Source: 188UL27-1 sp038526275 (GTDB lineage Bacteria > Pseudomonadota > Alphaproteobacteria > Rhodobacterales > Rhodobacteraceae). Taken from it: a stretch of DNA of 25,988 bases. Shown here one piece after another: positions 1 through 7,288 of the stretch (the stretch's first letter is position 1; each line of letters starts with the position of its first letter). Location: positions 1 to 25,988 of the forward strand of contig JBCBGY010000041.1 in assembly GCA_038526275.1 (NCBI GenBank), written 5' to 3'. Both the position numbers and the translations under genes were made by a program. Below the pieces are notes generated by a model that saw nothing but the letters and a program-made list of their open reading frames with translations, did no database searches and was not told where the DNA came from.

Positions 1-68
1 CTCTTCTCAGATGACAGCCTTCAAACGTCTATAAGGGCGGTAGCACCGCGCTTACGATCGATCGCACT

Positions 69-254
69 TTGAACATGGTGAATGACGAAGCCGTCGACCA
101 TCTGAACGGTGAGCTAGATGCCGCTCATATCGCCGTAGCCTGTGCATTGGAGTATCTCGACTTGCGCCATGATGCGCGAAATTGGCGGGTGGGACGCGAA
201 AGCCTCGCTGCGTGGTACGACGCGTTCAAAAAGCGCCCTTCGTTTCAGCAGTGA
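69..254 (+). pseudogene. Glutathione S-transferase C-terminal remnant
   Basis: The frame encodes about 61 residues that resemble the end of a bacterial glutathione S-transferase: an alpha-helical stretch with HIAVACALEYLDLRH, then the W-x-x-x-R-x-x-L-A-A-W-Y-x-x-F-x-x-R-P-S-F signature that closes the GST C-terminal domain. A GST is normally about 200 residues, and the thioredoxin-like glutathione-binding N-terminal half is absent. The frame is open upstream only to a stop at 12-14, so the rest is not simply outside the window in this frame. The only start in the homologous part is a TTG at 69 without a convincing ribosome binding site. I read it as a decayed remnant. A frameshifted longer gene extending left of the window is the alternative. 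Confidence 0.6.
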
Positions 255-385
255 TCGTCTCAGTTCCTCTCGGAAATTTATTGCGCTGATAGCAGATCGA
301 AAGTTGTCGAAATCTTATACTTCGCGTCAAAGGCAGGACAGAGCGCGTTCCTATCTCTGTAGAAACAGCAAAGGAGCGCGACATC

Positions 386-643
386 ATGTCCGACAAAACA
401 AGCTTACATCAACGTTTGGACGACCTCGATGTTAAGATATCGAAAGCCCTCACGCATCTGGAAGAGAAGAAACTCTGGAACTTCGGTCACCATTTGTCCT
501 CCGGCCAGCTGAAGGCACGATATGCTTTCCTCAAAGAGCAAATTGATCATGAAGCGCATGACGCCGAAGTCCATGGTCACCACGTCGGAAATCTCGAACG
601 CTCAGTAATGGAATGGGTTGCTGGATTGGAGATACACGGATGA
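386..643 (+). CDS. Conserved-looking small protein of unknown function, 85 aa
   Basis: An 85-residue, charged, His-rich soluble protein with no signal peptide or membrane segment. The N-terminal half (LHQRLDDLDVKISKALTHLE) looks like a helical, coiled-coil-like segment, and the C-terminal half is rich in His, Glu and Asp. The start follows an AAAGGAGCG ribosome binding site at about 370-378. Its stop overlaps the start of the next gene in an ATGA arrangement (640-643), so the two are almost certainly translationally coupled. I do not recognise the family. The coupling to a DUF465/YdcH-type protein suggests a joint role, but none can be named from sequence. Confidence 0.75.
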   Translation: MSDKTSLHQRLDDLDVKISKALTHLEEKKLWNFGHHLSSGQLKARYAFLKEQIDHEAHDAEVHGHHVGNLERSVMEWVAGLEIHG

Positions 644-882
644 CACATGTCGCACATGGGCTGGTCGAAGAGTTTCCTGAGTTCAAACAGAAGATCCATG
701 ACCTGAAAATGGCTGATGTGATGTTCAGCCGGATGGCCGATGAATATCACACACTCAACAAGGCTGTGCACCGCGCAGAAGCTGGGCTTGATCCAGTCGA
801 CGATGCCAGGTTGGCTGGTATGCTCAAAGAACGCGTGCATCTTAAGGACAAGATATTCGCGCGCCTAACTCAGAGTAACTAG
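640..882 (+). CDS. DUF465 / YdcH family protein, 80 aa
   Basis: Eighty residues with the pattern of the DUF465 (YdcH) family: H-x-L-x-E-E-F-P-E near the N-terminus, a K-I-x-x-L-K helix, D-x-x-F-x-x-x-x-D-E-Y-x-x-L, then an R-x-E-x-G-x-x-P-V-D-D segment and a final L-K-D-K-I helix. Family members are short two-helix proteins with no established biochemical role, and length and motif order fit. The ATG at 640 overlaps the upstream stop (ATGA). An in-frame ATG at 613 exists, but it would overlap the upstream gene by 30 bases and the extra residues do not fit the family. The pair forms a two-gene unit. Confidence 0.85.
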   Translation: MTHVAHGLVEEFPEFKQKIHDLKMADVMFSRMADEYHTLNKAVHRAEAGLDPVDDARLAGMLKERVHLKDKIFARLTQSN

Positions 883-902
883 CGGCGCTCCACAACATTC
901 TC

Positions 903-945
903 CCGACATGGGTCGCTAACCAATGGGTCCAATGGTCCATGTCGG
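903..945. terminator. Inverted repeat after the DUF465 gene
   Basis: Perfect 9-bp inverted repeat, CCGACATGG at 903-911 and CCATGTCGG at 937-945, with a 25-base loop, 20 bases after the DUF465 stop. There is no T-run, so it could be a weak terminator, a protein site or chance. It lies just outside the start of the duplicated catalase segment. Confidence 0.3.
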
Positions 946-990
946 TCAGGATTCTCTGTCGAAATCTCCCAACCCAGACTTGGATCGCGG

Positions 991-1476
991 TGCTGCAAGA
1001 ATAGGATCGTCGGACACCTCGAAACCATCACTGAGGACAGTTGGATCGAAGTTCATCGCGTCGCAGTCGCCGTCCGCTTCAGTTGCCGTTGACAGCACGG
1101 TCAACCGCGCCGCGATGATTTGGGTGTGGTCGCCCGTCCAGCGTATGGCAGCGTTGTCGGGATCGTCATCCGGGTTTGCGATGGTCACGACCATGTCCCA
1201 GGACACGTCGCCGACCGCCAGATTTGCATCCATGTTCTCACGTAAAAAGTTTTCGCTCTGCTCGACAATGAACGATTTCGGTGTGGCTGGTACCATCGAC
1301 CAACGGATCGTCGTACGCTCACCCGCCTCGTTGACCAGGTAGAACGCATTTACACTGTTGAAGGTCGTGCCCTCATAAGGGCGGTTCACTTTTTCCCGAT
1401 CTTTCTTGTGATGTTTGAGATAGGCGGCGAGTTCCGGACGTTCGGCGGCAAGTGCTTTGACAGCCTCCCCGCCCTT
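991..1476 (-). pseudogene. Partial duplicate of the catalase-family gene at 11812-12774
   Basis: This 486-bp segment aligns without any net length change to 11863-12348, inside the intact catalase-family gene. About 10 of some 162 encoded residues differ, so the copies are old enough to have diverged yet contain no stop. The copy lacks the signal peptide, the distal-histidine region (NHTKG) and the C-terminal R-x-x-x-Y heme-ligand motif, so it cannot bind heme as a catalase does. An open frame runs from 1578 to 946, but its ends are unrelated sequence: its first 30-odd residues are an out-of-frame reading of the neighbouring regulator's 3' end. The copy lies immediately against that regulator. 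I infer a gene fragment moved or left by recombination. Expression as a product is unlikely. Confidence 0.8.
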
Positions 1477-1498
1477 AGACTGGCTTCTCACGCAGCGG

Positions 1499-3211
1499 CT
1501 AACGGAAATTCGGTCCGGCAACGGACTGATTTCCAGCTTTTCCAGAACTCGGCAGGTTCGCTCTACGCAAACCGTCAAAAAAGTGTTCTTTTGCAGAACC
1601 CTCAGACATCGGAAAAGCCTTGTCGATGTATTTCAAAGTGAACTCGTTGTGATTGCCGTATCGGCGTGTTGCCTTGTTTGCTGCAATCAACGCAGCGCGC
1701 GCGTCAGCTTCTCTTCCCAAATGGCCCAATGCGCATAGTTCTCCCAGAGACGTCATAATGTTCCGTTGCACATGTGCAGTGTCCGCCTCCTGCACTACTG
1801 ACAGGGCTTGGTCGTACTTGCCGATCATCGCCAGCGCACTTGCTATGCTCCCAAGTGCGGCGCTTTTCCACCAGTCAGTTGGGTCAAGGTCAATAGCATA
1901 GCGAAATTCGTCTATAGCCTTCCTTGGCCTGCCAGACTGCCAAAGGGCTTTGCCAAGAATGTAGTAGCCAAAGGCAGAGTTTGGGTTGATTTCAATTGAC
2001 TGTTTGGCAGCGACCAATGCACCGTCGTTCACTCCCTTAAGCATATTGATGCGTGCTTGCGCTATCCAGGCTTTGGGAGACAATTCGTCCAAATCCAACG
2101 CCATCTTGGCGGACCTTTCAGCTCGCTGACAAGCTTCCTCCCAATCCTGGCCAGGTTCGCTTGTTTGCGCCAGTACGCTCAACCAGAAGGACAGTTCGCT
2201 GTGGGCTTCGGCAAAGCCAGGGTCGAGATCCACGGCTTTCTCAAAGTGTTCAATCGCAGCTTTCACAGGAACTTCCGTGTAGGCATGGCTGAGAGAGATC
2301 CCGAATTGGTAGTGCTCCCAGGCATCCAGGCTGTTGGGATGCTTACGCTGGGCTCTCTTGCGTTCACTTAGCGAGACATGGGGCAACAACGACAAAACCA
2401 CAGCGCGTGTGATTTCGTCCTGCAAATCAAAAATGTCTTCGATCCTGCGATCATATTTTTCGGCCCAAACATGAGTGTCATCGATGCCATCGATCAACTG
2501 TACGGTGACGCGCACGCGATCCTGTGAACGTCGAACACTCCCTTCGACCACATATCTGGCATTGAGCTTTCTGCTGATTTCAGTGATCGACAGGTTTGCA
2601 TGACGCAACGAGAATGAAGAATTTCGGCCCACAACCGAAATCTCTCGAAACTTCGAGACAGCAGTAATGAGATCTTCGGATAGCCCATCCGAGAAGTAGT
2701 CGGCCTCGTCATCACTTGAGAAATTTTCCAGCGGAAGAATGGCAATGGATGGCCGCCCGCTTGTTAAAGGTGTTTGATTAGCCGCCAGCCCTGCATCGGA
2801 ATTGACTGTGTCAGTTTCATCTACGGCATCGTCCACCTGACCTTCGGCTGATAGATCCCGAACAACGATATTCGATGGTTCCTCGCTTGCGGGTTCATCA
2901 TCATCGATCTGCACCACGCCGCTCGCGAAACGATAGCCGACCCGATGCAGTGTTTTTATGTGAGACTCAGCTTCGTCAGCATCAATCGCACGTCGCAAGC
3001 TGCGCATCCGGGTTGTCAGCACGCTATCGCTGACTGCGCGGCCCTCCCATACGGTTTCGAATATCTCGTCCTTTGAAACAGCGCGGTGGTGATTTTCGAG
3101 CAGAAGAGAAAGAAGGCTAAAAGTCTGTGGCTGCAACTCTATAGGAGCGCCATTGCACGTCAACTCTCTGCGCGCGACATCAAGCTGACACGCCCCAAAC
3201 CAGTATTTCAT
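1499..3211 (-). CDS. Winged-helix (CadC/OmpR-type) regulator with TolB-like and TPR domains
   Basis: A 570-residue protein. Residues 1-100 form a Trans_reg_C winged helix (LQPQTFSLLSLLLENH, VSDSVLTTRMRSLRRAI, HRVGYRF). After an acidic linker comes the TolB/FlgO-like domain (about 150-270: SIAILPLENFS, YFSDGLSEDLITAVS, YVVEGSVRR, HVWAEKYDR). The rest is TPR-like helices (PNSAFGYYILGKALWQSGR and similar). Such proteins, often annotated as CadC-like or 'adenylate cyclase-like', are cytoplasmic transcription regulators when no transmembrane helix lies between the domains, and none is visible here. I chose the ATG at 3211 because GGAACGGACGAA precedes it; an in-frame GTG at 3229 is an alternative. 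The natural C-terminus is probably near FFDGLRRANLP, with the last residues read from the junction with the catalase fragment. It is transcribed away from the Gly/Asn-repeat gene at 3431, which is a candidate target. Confidence 0.85.
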   Translation of the reverse strand: MKYWFGACQLDVARRELTCNGAPIELQPQTFSLLSLLLENHHRAVSKDEIFETVWEGRAVSDSVLTTRMRSLRRAIDADEAESHIKTLHRVGYRFASGVVQIDDDEPASEEPSNIVVRDLSAEGQVDDAVDETDTVNSDAGLAANQTPLTSGRPSIAILPLENFSSDDEADYFSDGLSEDLITAVSKFREISVVGRNSSFSLRHANLSITEISRKLNARYVVEGSVRRSQDRVRVTVQLIDGIDDTHVWAEKYDRRIEDIFDLQDEITRAVVLSLLPHVSLSERKRAQRKHPNSLDAWEHYQFGISLSHAYTEVPVKAAIEHFEKAVDLDPGFAEAHSELSFWLSVLAQTSEPGQDWEEACQRAERSAKMALDLDELSPKAWIAQARINMLKGVNDGALVAAKQSIEINPNSAFGYYILGKALWQSGRPRKAIDEFRYAIDLDPTDWWKSAALGSIASALAMIGKYDQALSVVQEADTAHVQRNIMTSLGELCALGHLGREADARAALIAANKATRRYGNHNEFTLKYIDKAFPMSEGSAKEHFFDGLRRANLPSSGKAGNQSVAGPNFR

Positions 3212-3351
3212 TTCGTCCGTTCCCCACAAGCCAGCACACTATAGTTGCTGTCTCGCACTCACTCAATCTGCATCTTCATAGCTTCTTGAGAAGTTCTTCC
3301 GAAACAGAACAGGCCTCGGTCATCTCCCCTTCAAGCAATTGTTCCGTCGAA

Positions 3352-3364
3352 GCATCAATGATGC
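3352..3364. promoter_or_regulatory. Small perfect dyad in the divergent intergenic region
   Basis: GCATCA-A-TGATGC, a 6+1+6 perfect dyad between the winged-helix regulator and the Gly/Asn-repeat gene, 67 bases before the latter's start. A 5+2+5 inverted repeat (CTTCT-TG-AGAAG) lies nearby around 3281-3292. Either could be the regulator's site. No experimental or comparative support is available here. Confidence 0.3.
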
Positions 3365-3430
3365 GTCCATCGCTTAGGGCGAGAAATGACCAAGCCGAGC
3401 ACAATAAATCGGCGTAACAGGAGATACACT

Positions 3431-4075
3431 ATGAACTCAAATACTAACTGGTGGACATCCGGAACCGATTGGTTCTCGGATTTTGGCAATGGAATCGGAA
3501 ACGTTGGGACCAACAACGGTCAAGGTAACGCTCCCGGCACCACAGGAAACGGAAATTTCAATGTTGGGTCCGGCAACGGTAACAACAACGGCGGCAGCTT
3601 CAACGGCAGCGGCAACGTTGGCGGCAACAATGGCAACAACAACGGCGTTGGCAACATGCCACTGGATGAAGCGGACACGACAGCACAAGTTGAAGCTGCT
3701 TCCGCCGACGCTGGCATGTCCGACAGCTTCGACTGGCGCGGTTTCCTATCTGATCTGCGTGCCTCCGATGAGCCTGCAGCGTCAGCCCAAAAAGAAACAG
3801 CTGACGACGCCGGCCAGGATGAACAACCACAGGCGGACGCATTCGAATTTGTCAGTGCCAGCGGTCAAGGCAACACCGGTCAGAACAATGGCGTCGGCAA
3901 CATCGGTGGCTTTAGCGGTAACGACAACACTGGCGACAACAACGGCAACAACAATGTCGGTGGGGTCAACGGCAACAACAACGGCAACGACAACTTCGAT
4001 GCCGCTGACTTGCCTTTGTTTGACTTCGGTTCCTGGCAGGACATGACCCCAGATTGGGGCGATTTTTTCGCATAG
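3431..4075 (+). CDS. Gly/Asn-repeat, Trp/Asp-rich protein of unknown function, 214 aa
   Basis: The start at 3431 follows CAGGAG; an earlier in-frame ATG at 3386 lacks such a site. Five parts can be seen: an aromatic N-terminus (NWWTSGTDWFSDFG, residues 6-19); a Gly/Asn-repeat block (about 19-75) with units such as GNGN, NNG and GNVGG; an acidic Ala-rich linker with FDWRGFLSDLR (about 76-144); a second Gly/Asn block (145-188); and an acidic aromatic tail ending W-G-D-F-F-A. The five-residue-like spacing of Asn and Gly recalls mycobacterial PPE-MPTR repeats and other beta-helix-forming repeats. There is no signal peptide, membrane helix or RTX G-G-x-G-x-D motif. The final acidic residue plus hydrophobic tail (DFFA) resembles C-terminal signals of some type I secretion substrates, which is an inference. 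It is a single gene divergent from a TolB-like regulator and followed by two hairpins. I do not recognise a family. Confidence 0.85.
   Translation: MNSNTNWWTSGTDWFSDFGNGIGNVGTNNGQGNAPGTTGNGNFNVGSGNGNNNGGSFNGSGNVGGNNGNNNGVGNMPLDEADTTAQVEAASADAGMSDSFDWRGFLSDLRASDEPAASAQKETADDAGQDEQPQADAFEFVSASGQGNTGQNNGVGNIGGFSGNDNTGDNNGNNNVGGVNGNNNGNDNFDAADLPLFDFGSWQDMTPDWGDFFA
3485..3655 (+). repeat. Coding Gly/Asn repeat block 1
   Basis: In-frame low-complexity DNA built on GGC/AAC codons encodes residues 19-75 of the 214-aa protein. Units such as GNNNG and GNVGG recur with irregular 3-5 residue spacing. The DNA repetition follows from the codon choice and is not an independent element. Confidence 0.75.
3863..3994 (+). 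repeat. Coding Gly/Asn repeat block 2
   Basis: Second in-frame Gly/Asn block, residues 145-188 of the same protein, with units such as GQGNTGQNNGVGNIGG. It matches block 1 in composition and in the shared phrase NNGVGN, which suggests internal duplication. Confidence 0.75.
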
Positions 4076-4090
4076 CTCCCTGTGCGAAAC

Positions 4091-4159
4091 CGGTGACAGC
4101 AACTTTGTGTTGTGTCACCGCTCCTGCACTGCGGCTCCCCCCATCACAGCCGCAGTGCA
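4091..4159 (+). terminator. Two consecutive hairpins after the Gly/Asn-repeat gene
   Basis: Hairpin 1 pairs CGGTGACA (4091-4098) with TGTCACCG (4113-4120). Hairpin 2 pairs TGCACTGCGGCT (4125-4136) with AGCCGCAGTGCA (4148-4159), a perfect 12-bp stem. Both start within 85 bases of the stop at 4075. Neither is followed by a clear T-run, so they may end transcription poorly or instead protect the mRNA 3' end. Confidence 0.55.
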
Positions 4160-4471
4160 CTTAAGAACATCCGCGATGACAAGTTGCGCACGTGCTTTTG
4201 GACGTCCAGTATTCAGCAGCCGAGCTGCTTGATACTTGCATCAAGTTTCAGCGAGTGTCACTGTGCCCTTAATTCTTGGACCCTGAAGTAATGGCAAGCA
4301 TTTGGGCGAGTCTTGTGCCTTTAATTACTGGATATCCACAAGTAGCCAACTGGCAGATTGAAGGATTCCCTCGGCGCTCCTGAGCAGTTCACCGCGGTCC
4401 GCATTCCCACCGAGTTGTGTGATCGCCAACCTTGCTGCTGCGAGATACTCGGGCCGAGGAGAAGTGCTTAT
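4160..4471. other. Gene-poor region left of the IS6 element
   Basis: No complete gene is recognisable in these 312 bases. The only structured item is an open leftward frame (4471 to 4325) that runs into the IS6 end and is listed separately. The remaining 165 bases show no strong repeat, promoter or RNA signature that I can defend. Confidence 0.5.
4325..4471 (-). pseudogene. Possible 3' fragment of a gene cut by the IS6 element
   Basis: Reading leftward from the IS6 boundary, one frame stays open for 48 codons to a TAA at 4327-4325. It gives a plausible helical protein end (EYLAAARLAITQLGG, then ELLRSAEGILQSASWLLVDIQ in part). It has no start of its own. The interrupted 5' part is not found on the other side of the element, consistent with a deletion. 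The parent family is not recognised, and 48 open codons could also be chance in this GC range. Confidence 0.3.
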
Positions 4472-5279
4472 GGCATTGCCAAGTTGTTTAGCTCAGGCTG
4501 GGGAAGACGATGTCCATTTCACTAGGAGGTCATCTCAGCGGCGTAGCTTTTCCAAAGATCGAAAGCGTCTGATCTGGCATGACGGTACGAGTTGGCGGAT
4601 AGTCGATAGCGGCGCGGACGGAAGATTGTGTTGATTTGATCGTGTGCAGAGAGAAATCGTTGGGCGTGCCTAGCCGACTTGAACCGGCCGATGATTTTCT
4701 CTCTTTTTCGGGTCGGCCGGTGTGATCCTTCGATGCGATTGTTTAGACCCTTGTGTGCGCGATGGTCCGCGTGTGGCGCCACTGTTCTTATTGGCTTGAT
4801 GTAACTGCGCAATTTGTCCGTTATGATGACACGTGGTTGGCCATAACGCGCTATGAGGCGTGTCAGCAAGCGCTTTGCAGCCTTCGCGCTGCGATGCTTC
4901 AAGACCAAAATATCGAGCACATCGCCATTTGCATCAACGGCGCGCCAAAGCCAGAATGTCTCGCCGTTGATCAAAATGACGACTTCATCGAGGTGCCATT
5001 TGTCAGCGCAGCCTGGTCTTTCACGCTTGGTGCAATCTGCAAAATGGCGTCCAAACCGGTTCACCCAAAGCCGGATCGATTCCCGGCTCACGATCACGCC
5101 ACGTTCAGCCAAGAGGTCTTCAACGTCAGCAGTGCTCAAAGCAAAGCGATGATACGCCCACACTGCATAGGCGATGATCTCTCGTGGGAAACGAAAACCT
5201 TTCAGGCGCGGCAGATCAGACGGAATGTTCATGAGAGCGACCTACGCCAATCGAACAGGGCTAACAACTTGGCAATGCC
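4472..5279 (-). mobile_element. IS6-family insertion sequence, 808 bp, complete
   Basis: The element is bounded by perfect 17-bp terminal inverted repeats, GGCATTGCCAAGTTGTT at 4472-4488 and its reverse complement at 5263-5279, and carries one transposase gene. Length and single-gene layout match the IS6 family, which transposes by replicative cointegrate formation. The eight bases on each side (GTGCTTAT and GTTCAAGG) differ, so there is no target duplication. That points to adjacent deletion or recombination between copies after insertion, and fits the truncated reading frame to its left and the abrupt end of the catabolic operon to its right. Confidence 0.93.
4522..5232 (-). CDS. IS6-family DDE transposase, 236 aa
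   Basis: A 236-residue IS6-type transposase. An N-terminal helix-turn-helix region (LSTADVEDLLAERGVIVSRE, then the IRLWVNRFG helix) is followed by the catalytic core with the DDE triad: Asp in KWHLDEV, Asp in IITDKLRSY and Glu in NNRIEGSHRPTR, with the usual K/R spacing after the Glu. Length is normal for the family (about 230-240) and no frameshift is visible, so the element may be active. The gene fills the insertion sequence, leaving about 50 bases on each side to the terminal repeats. Confidence 0.95.
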   Translation of the reverse strand: MNIPSDLPRLKGFRFPREIIAYAVWAYHRFALSTADVEDLLAERGVIVSRESIRLWVNRFGRHFADCTKRERPGCADKWHLDEVVILINGETFWLWRAVDANGDVLDILVLKHRSAKAAKRLLTRLIARYGQPRVIITDKLRSYIKPIRTVAPHADHRAHKGLNNRIEGSHRPTRKREKIIGRFKSARHAQRFLSAHDQINTIFRPRRYRLSANSYRHARSDAFDLWKSYAAEMTS

Positions 5280-5380
5280 GTTCAAGGATATCGCTTGGAA
5301 AGCCCAACTTCGGCTTCATGGGCGCTACCGGAAATTGATGGCGCGCGGGAAGCGAAGCAACGTGGCGGTCACGGTAGAAG

Positions 5381-6244
5381 CTAGGCATAAAGCTCCTTGA
5401 AACGCTCAACACACTGCCGGAAACCATCTTCAAAATTTCCGTTTCCGGGATGGAACACGCTTTCAAAGCTGATGACACCGTCATAGCCATCAGAGCGTAA
5501 CGCTTCGGCCATCGGCTGGAACTGATCCGACAGTTGACCTTCCCCCATACGCTTCACTTCAAGCGTCGCACGCGGTGTATCAACCTGAACATCTTTGATG
5601 TGGATATGGCCAAGATAGCCGTCTTTGGCCTCTTCATAGCCAGCGGGATAAGCTTCTTCGTGGCACCAGCAATTGTTTGCAGGATCCCACAGGATTTTCA
5701 GCGTATCTTTGGCATCAAGATCATCGATCAGCTTGCGACCTGTGTAGTTGGAATTGACCATCGTGCCATTGCCAGTTTCAACAACCAGCGTTACGCCAGC
5801 ATCCTTGGCCACATCAATCGCGGGTGCGATCAACGGCAACATCTTGTCCCATTCCCCATGCGCCACGTTCCATTTCTCGGCACCACCATGGCCCCATAGG
5901 ATTTGCTCTTTCTTGGGCGTCATGATGCGCACCAATGGGCTGCCGACAACGTGCGCCATGTCGATCACACGTTTCAGCGCGTCCATATGCTTGGTGTGCA
6001 GGTCATCACCCGGCACGTTCGCGCCCGTCATCCCAGCAAAGATGTGGCGCGACAGGCAAGACACAGGCTTGCCACGATCACGCAACAATTTGTCGATCTC
6101 TTTGATCTCTTGCGCTGAATGATCCCCCACTTCTGTATCACCAACGAATTGCAGCTCTGCATATTCAAGGCCGAATTCGTCCATCACATCGACAGTATGT
6201 TTCAGATCGCGGCTAATGCCGTCGCAGATTACACCTAATTTCAT
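5381..6244 (-). CDS. Sugar phosphate isomerase/epimerase (xylose isomerase-like TIM barrel)
   Basis: A 287-residue protein of the AP-endonuclease-2/xylose-isomerase-like TIM-barrel family. Visible strand-end motifs carry the expected metal and substrate residues: YAELQFVG near residue 30, CLSRHIF, a VVETGNG glutamate, the WDPANNCW aspartate, HIHIKDV and FESVFHPGN. These enzymes isomerise or epimerise keto sugars or sugar acids in the cytoplasm with a divalent metal. The exact substrate cannot be read. It starts 15 bases after the dehydrogenase stop with an AAGGA site, so the two form an operon. Together with the dehydrogenase and TRAP-transporter remnants it suggests sugar-acid (for example tetronate-type) catabolism, but the kinase and aldolase of such pathways are not in the window. 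The IS6 element begins about 100 bases downstream. Confidence 0.85.
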   Translation of the reverse strand: MKLGVICDGISRDLKHTVDVMDEFGLEYAELQFVGDTEVGDHSAQEIKEIDKLLRDRGKPVSCLSRHIFAGMTGANVPGDDLHTKHMDALKRVIDMAHVVGSPLVRIMTPKKEQILWGHGGAEKWNVAHGEWDKMLPLIAPAIDVAKDAGVTLVVETGNGTMVNSNYTGRKLIDDLDAKDTLKILWDPANNCWCHEEAYPAGYEEAKDGYLGHIHIKDVQVDTPRATLEVKRMGEGQLSDQFQPMAEALRSDGYDGVISFESVFHPGNGNFEDGFRQCVERFKELYA

Positions 6245-6259
6245 TGTTTTTTGTCCTTC

Positions 6260-7147
6260 TTAACGGTGAAGTTCTGCGCCAACGATCTCTTCGATCACCT
6301 TGGTGCAGGCCCAGTTATCGCCTTCGGGGAATTTCGACTTACCCGCGTGAAAAATCTGCATGGCACTTGATGCCATTTGCATAGGGACGCCTAGCTCTTC
6401 GGCCAGGTTCATCGAAATGGTCAGATCCTTGTGCATTGTTCCAATGCCCGATCCTGTATTTTCGAATTTCCGGTCGATGATGTTTTCGAGTGCTGTATTC
6501 GTGCAGCCGCAGCCCGCGCCCGAAGTTGAAAAGACCTTGAATAGGTTTTCACCCTTCACACCAGCTTTGGCAGCGAGGACAGAGGCTTCAAACGTCGCCG
6601 AGAAAATCGACCCTATCAGCGTTTGCAAACAGGCTTTCACTGTTTGACCGTTGCCTGCCGCATCACCAACGCGATGGATGGTTGCGGACACAGCCTCCAT
6701 TGGGCCCGCAAACTTGTTCAGAACCGCATCAGGGGCCGCCGCGATCATTGTCAGTGTACCGCCCTGAGCGCCTGGGAAACCGCCAGATACGGGGCTGTCA
6801 ATCAGATCAATGCCGGATCCCGCCATTGCCGCGCCGAGTTCAGAAGCTTCACGCGGCTTGATGGTGGCGGTCAGCACAACCCCTCCGCCCTTTGCCATGT
6901 TTTCAACCAGACCCTCAGCGCCAAGTATAACACTTTTCGCCTGATCGCCATTCATCACCATGACGTAGACAATGTCAGCATTCTTCGCGACGTCGATAAC
7001 ACTGGACGCTGCATTGCCACCCATCTCTTTCAAAGCGCTCATCCGCGCCTCGCTCAGGTCAAAGCCAGTCGTTTCGAACCCGTTTTTGATCAGGTTTTTG
7101 GCCAGACCACTGCCCATATCCCCAAGTCCAATTACACCTGCGCGCAT
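6260..7147 (-). CDS. NAD(P)-dependent beta-hydroxyacid dehydrogenase (3-hydroxyisobutyrate dehydrogenase family)
   Basis: A 295-residue member of the 3-hydroxyisobutyrate/tartronate-semialdehyde/L-threonate dehydrogenase family. The Rossmann motif GVIGLGDMGSGLAKNL opens the protein, the substrate-loop motif DSPVSGGFPGAQGGTLTM lies around residue 120, and the catalytic-lysine helix reads GNGQTVKACLQTL. HKDLTISMNLAEELGVPM near the end is the family's C-terminal signature. It oxidises a beta-hydroxyacid to the semialdehyde or keto acid. The start at 7147 puts the Rossmann strand at residue 3 with AAGGAAG upstream; an ATG two codons earlier (7153) is equally possible. It is the first intact gene after the collapsed TRAP genes and lies 15 bases before the isomerase gene. 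Confidence 0.88.
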   Translation of the reverse strand: MRAGVIGLGDMGSGLAKNLIKNGFETTGFDLSEARMSALKEMGGNAASSVIDVAKNADIVYVMVMNGDQAKSVILGAEGLVENMAKGGGVVLTATIKPREASELGAAMAGSGIDLIDSPVSGGFPGAQGGTLTMIAAAPDAVLNKFAGPMEAVSATIHRVGDAAGNGQTVKACLQTLIGSIFSATFEASVLAAKAGVKGENLFKVFSTSGAGCGCTNTALENIIDRKFENTGSGIGTMHKDLTISMNLAEELGVPMQMASSAMQIFHAGKSKFPEGDNWACTKVIEEIVGAELHR

Positions 7148-7288
7148 ATCCATCTTCCTTTTCCTGTCCGGCGCTTTCACCACAACGCGCTTCATTTAGG
7201 CGCCCGCTTGGGCGTCTGTGACTTGCGAGGATTTCAGCACACTTGCGCCGGGCGGGTCCGTTAGACACCCCGCTGCCCGAATTCTTGT

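Noticed and set aside
946..1578. The frame over the catalase fragment as a functional gene
   Set aside because: It lacks the signal peptide, distal His and heme Tyr, and both of its ends are unrelated sequence.
3485..3994. Repetitive GGC/AAC DNA as a CRISPR-like or satellite array
   Set aside because: The repeats are in frame within one gene, irregular in length and without spacers.
4753..5400. Long plus-strand open frame opposite the IS6 transposase
   Set aside because: It is the antisense of a clear DDE transposase and resembles no protein.
6623..7264. Long plus-strand frame opposite the dehydrogenase
   Set aside because: It is a shadow of the dehydrogenase gene and has no protein-like motifs.
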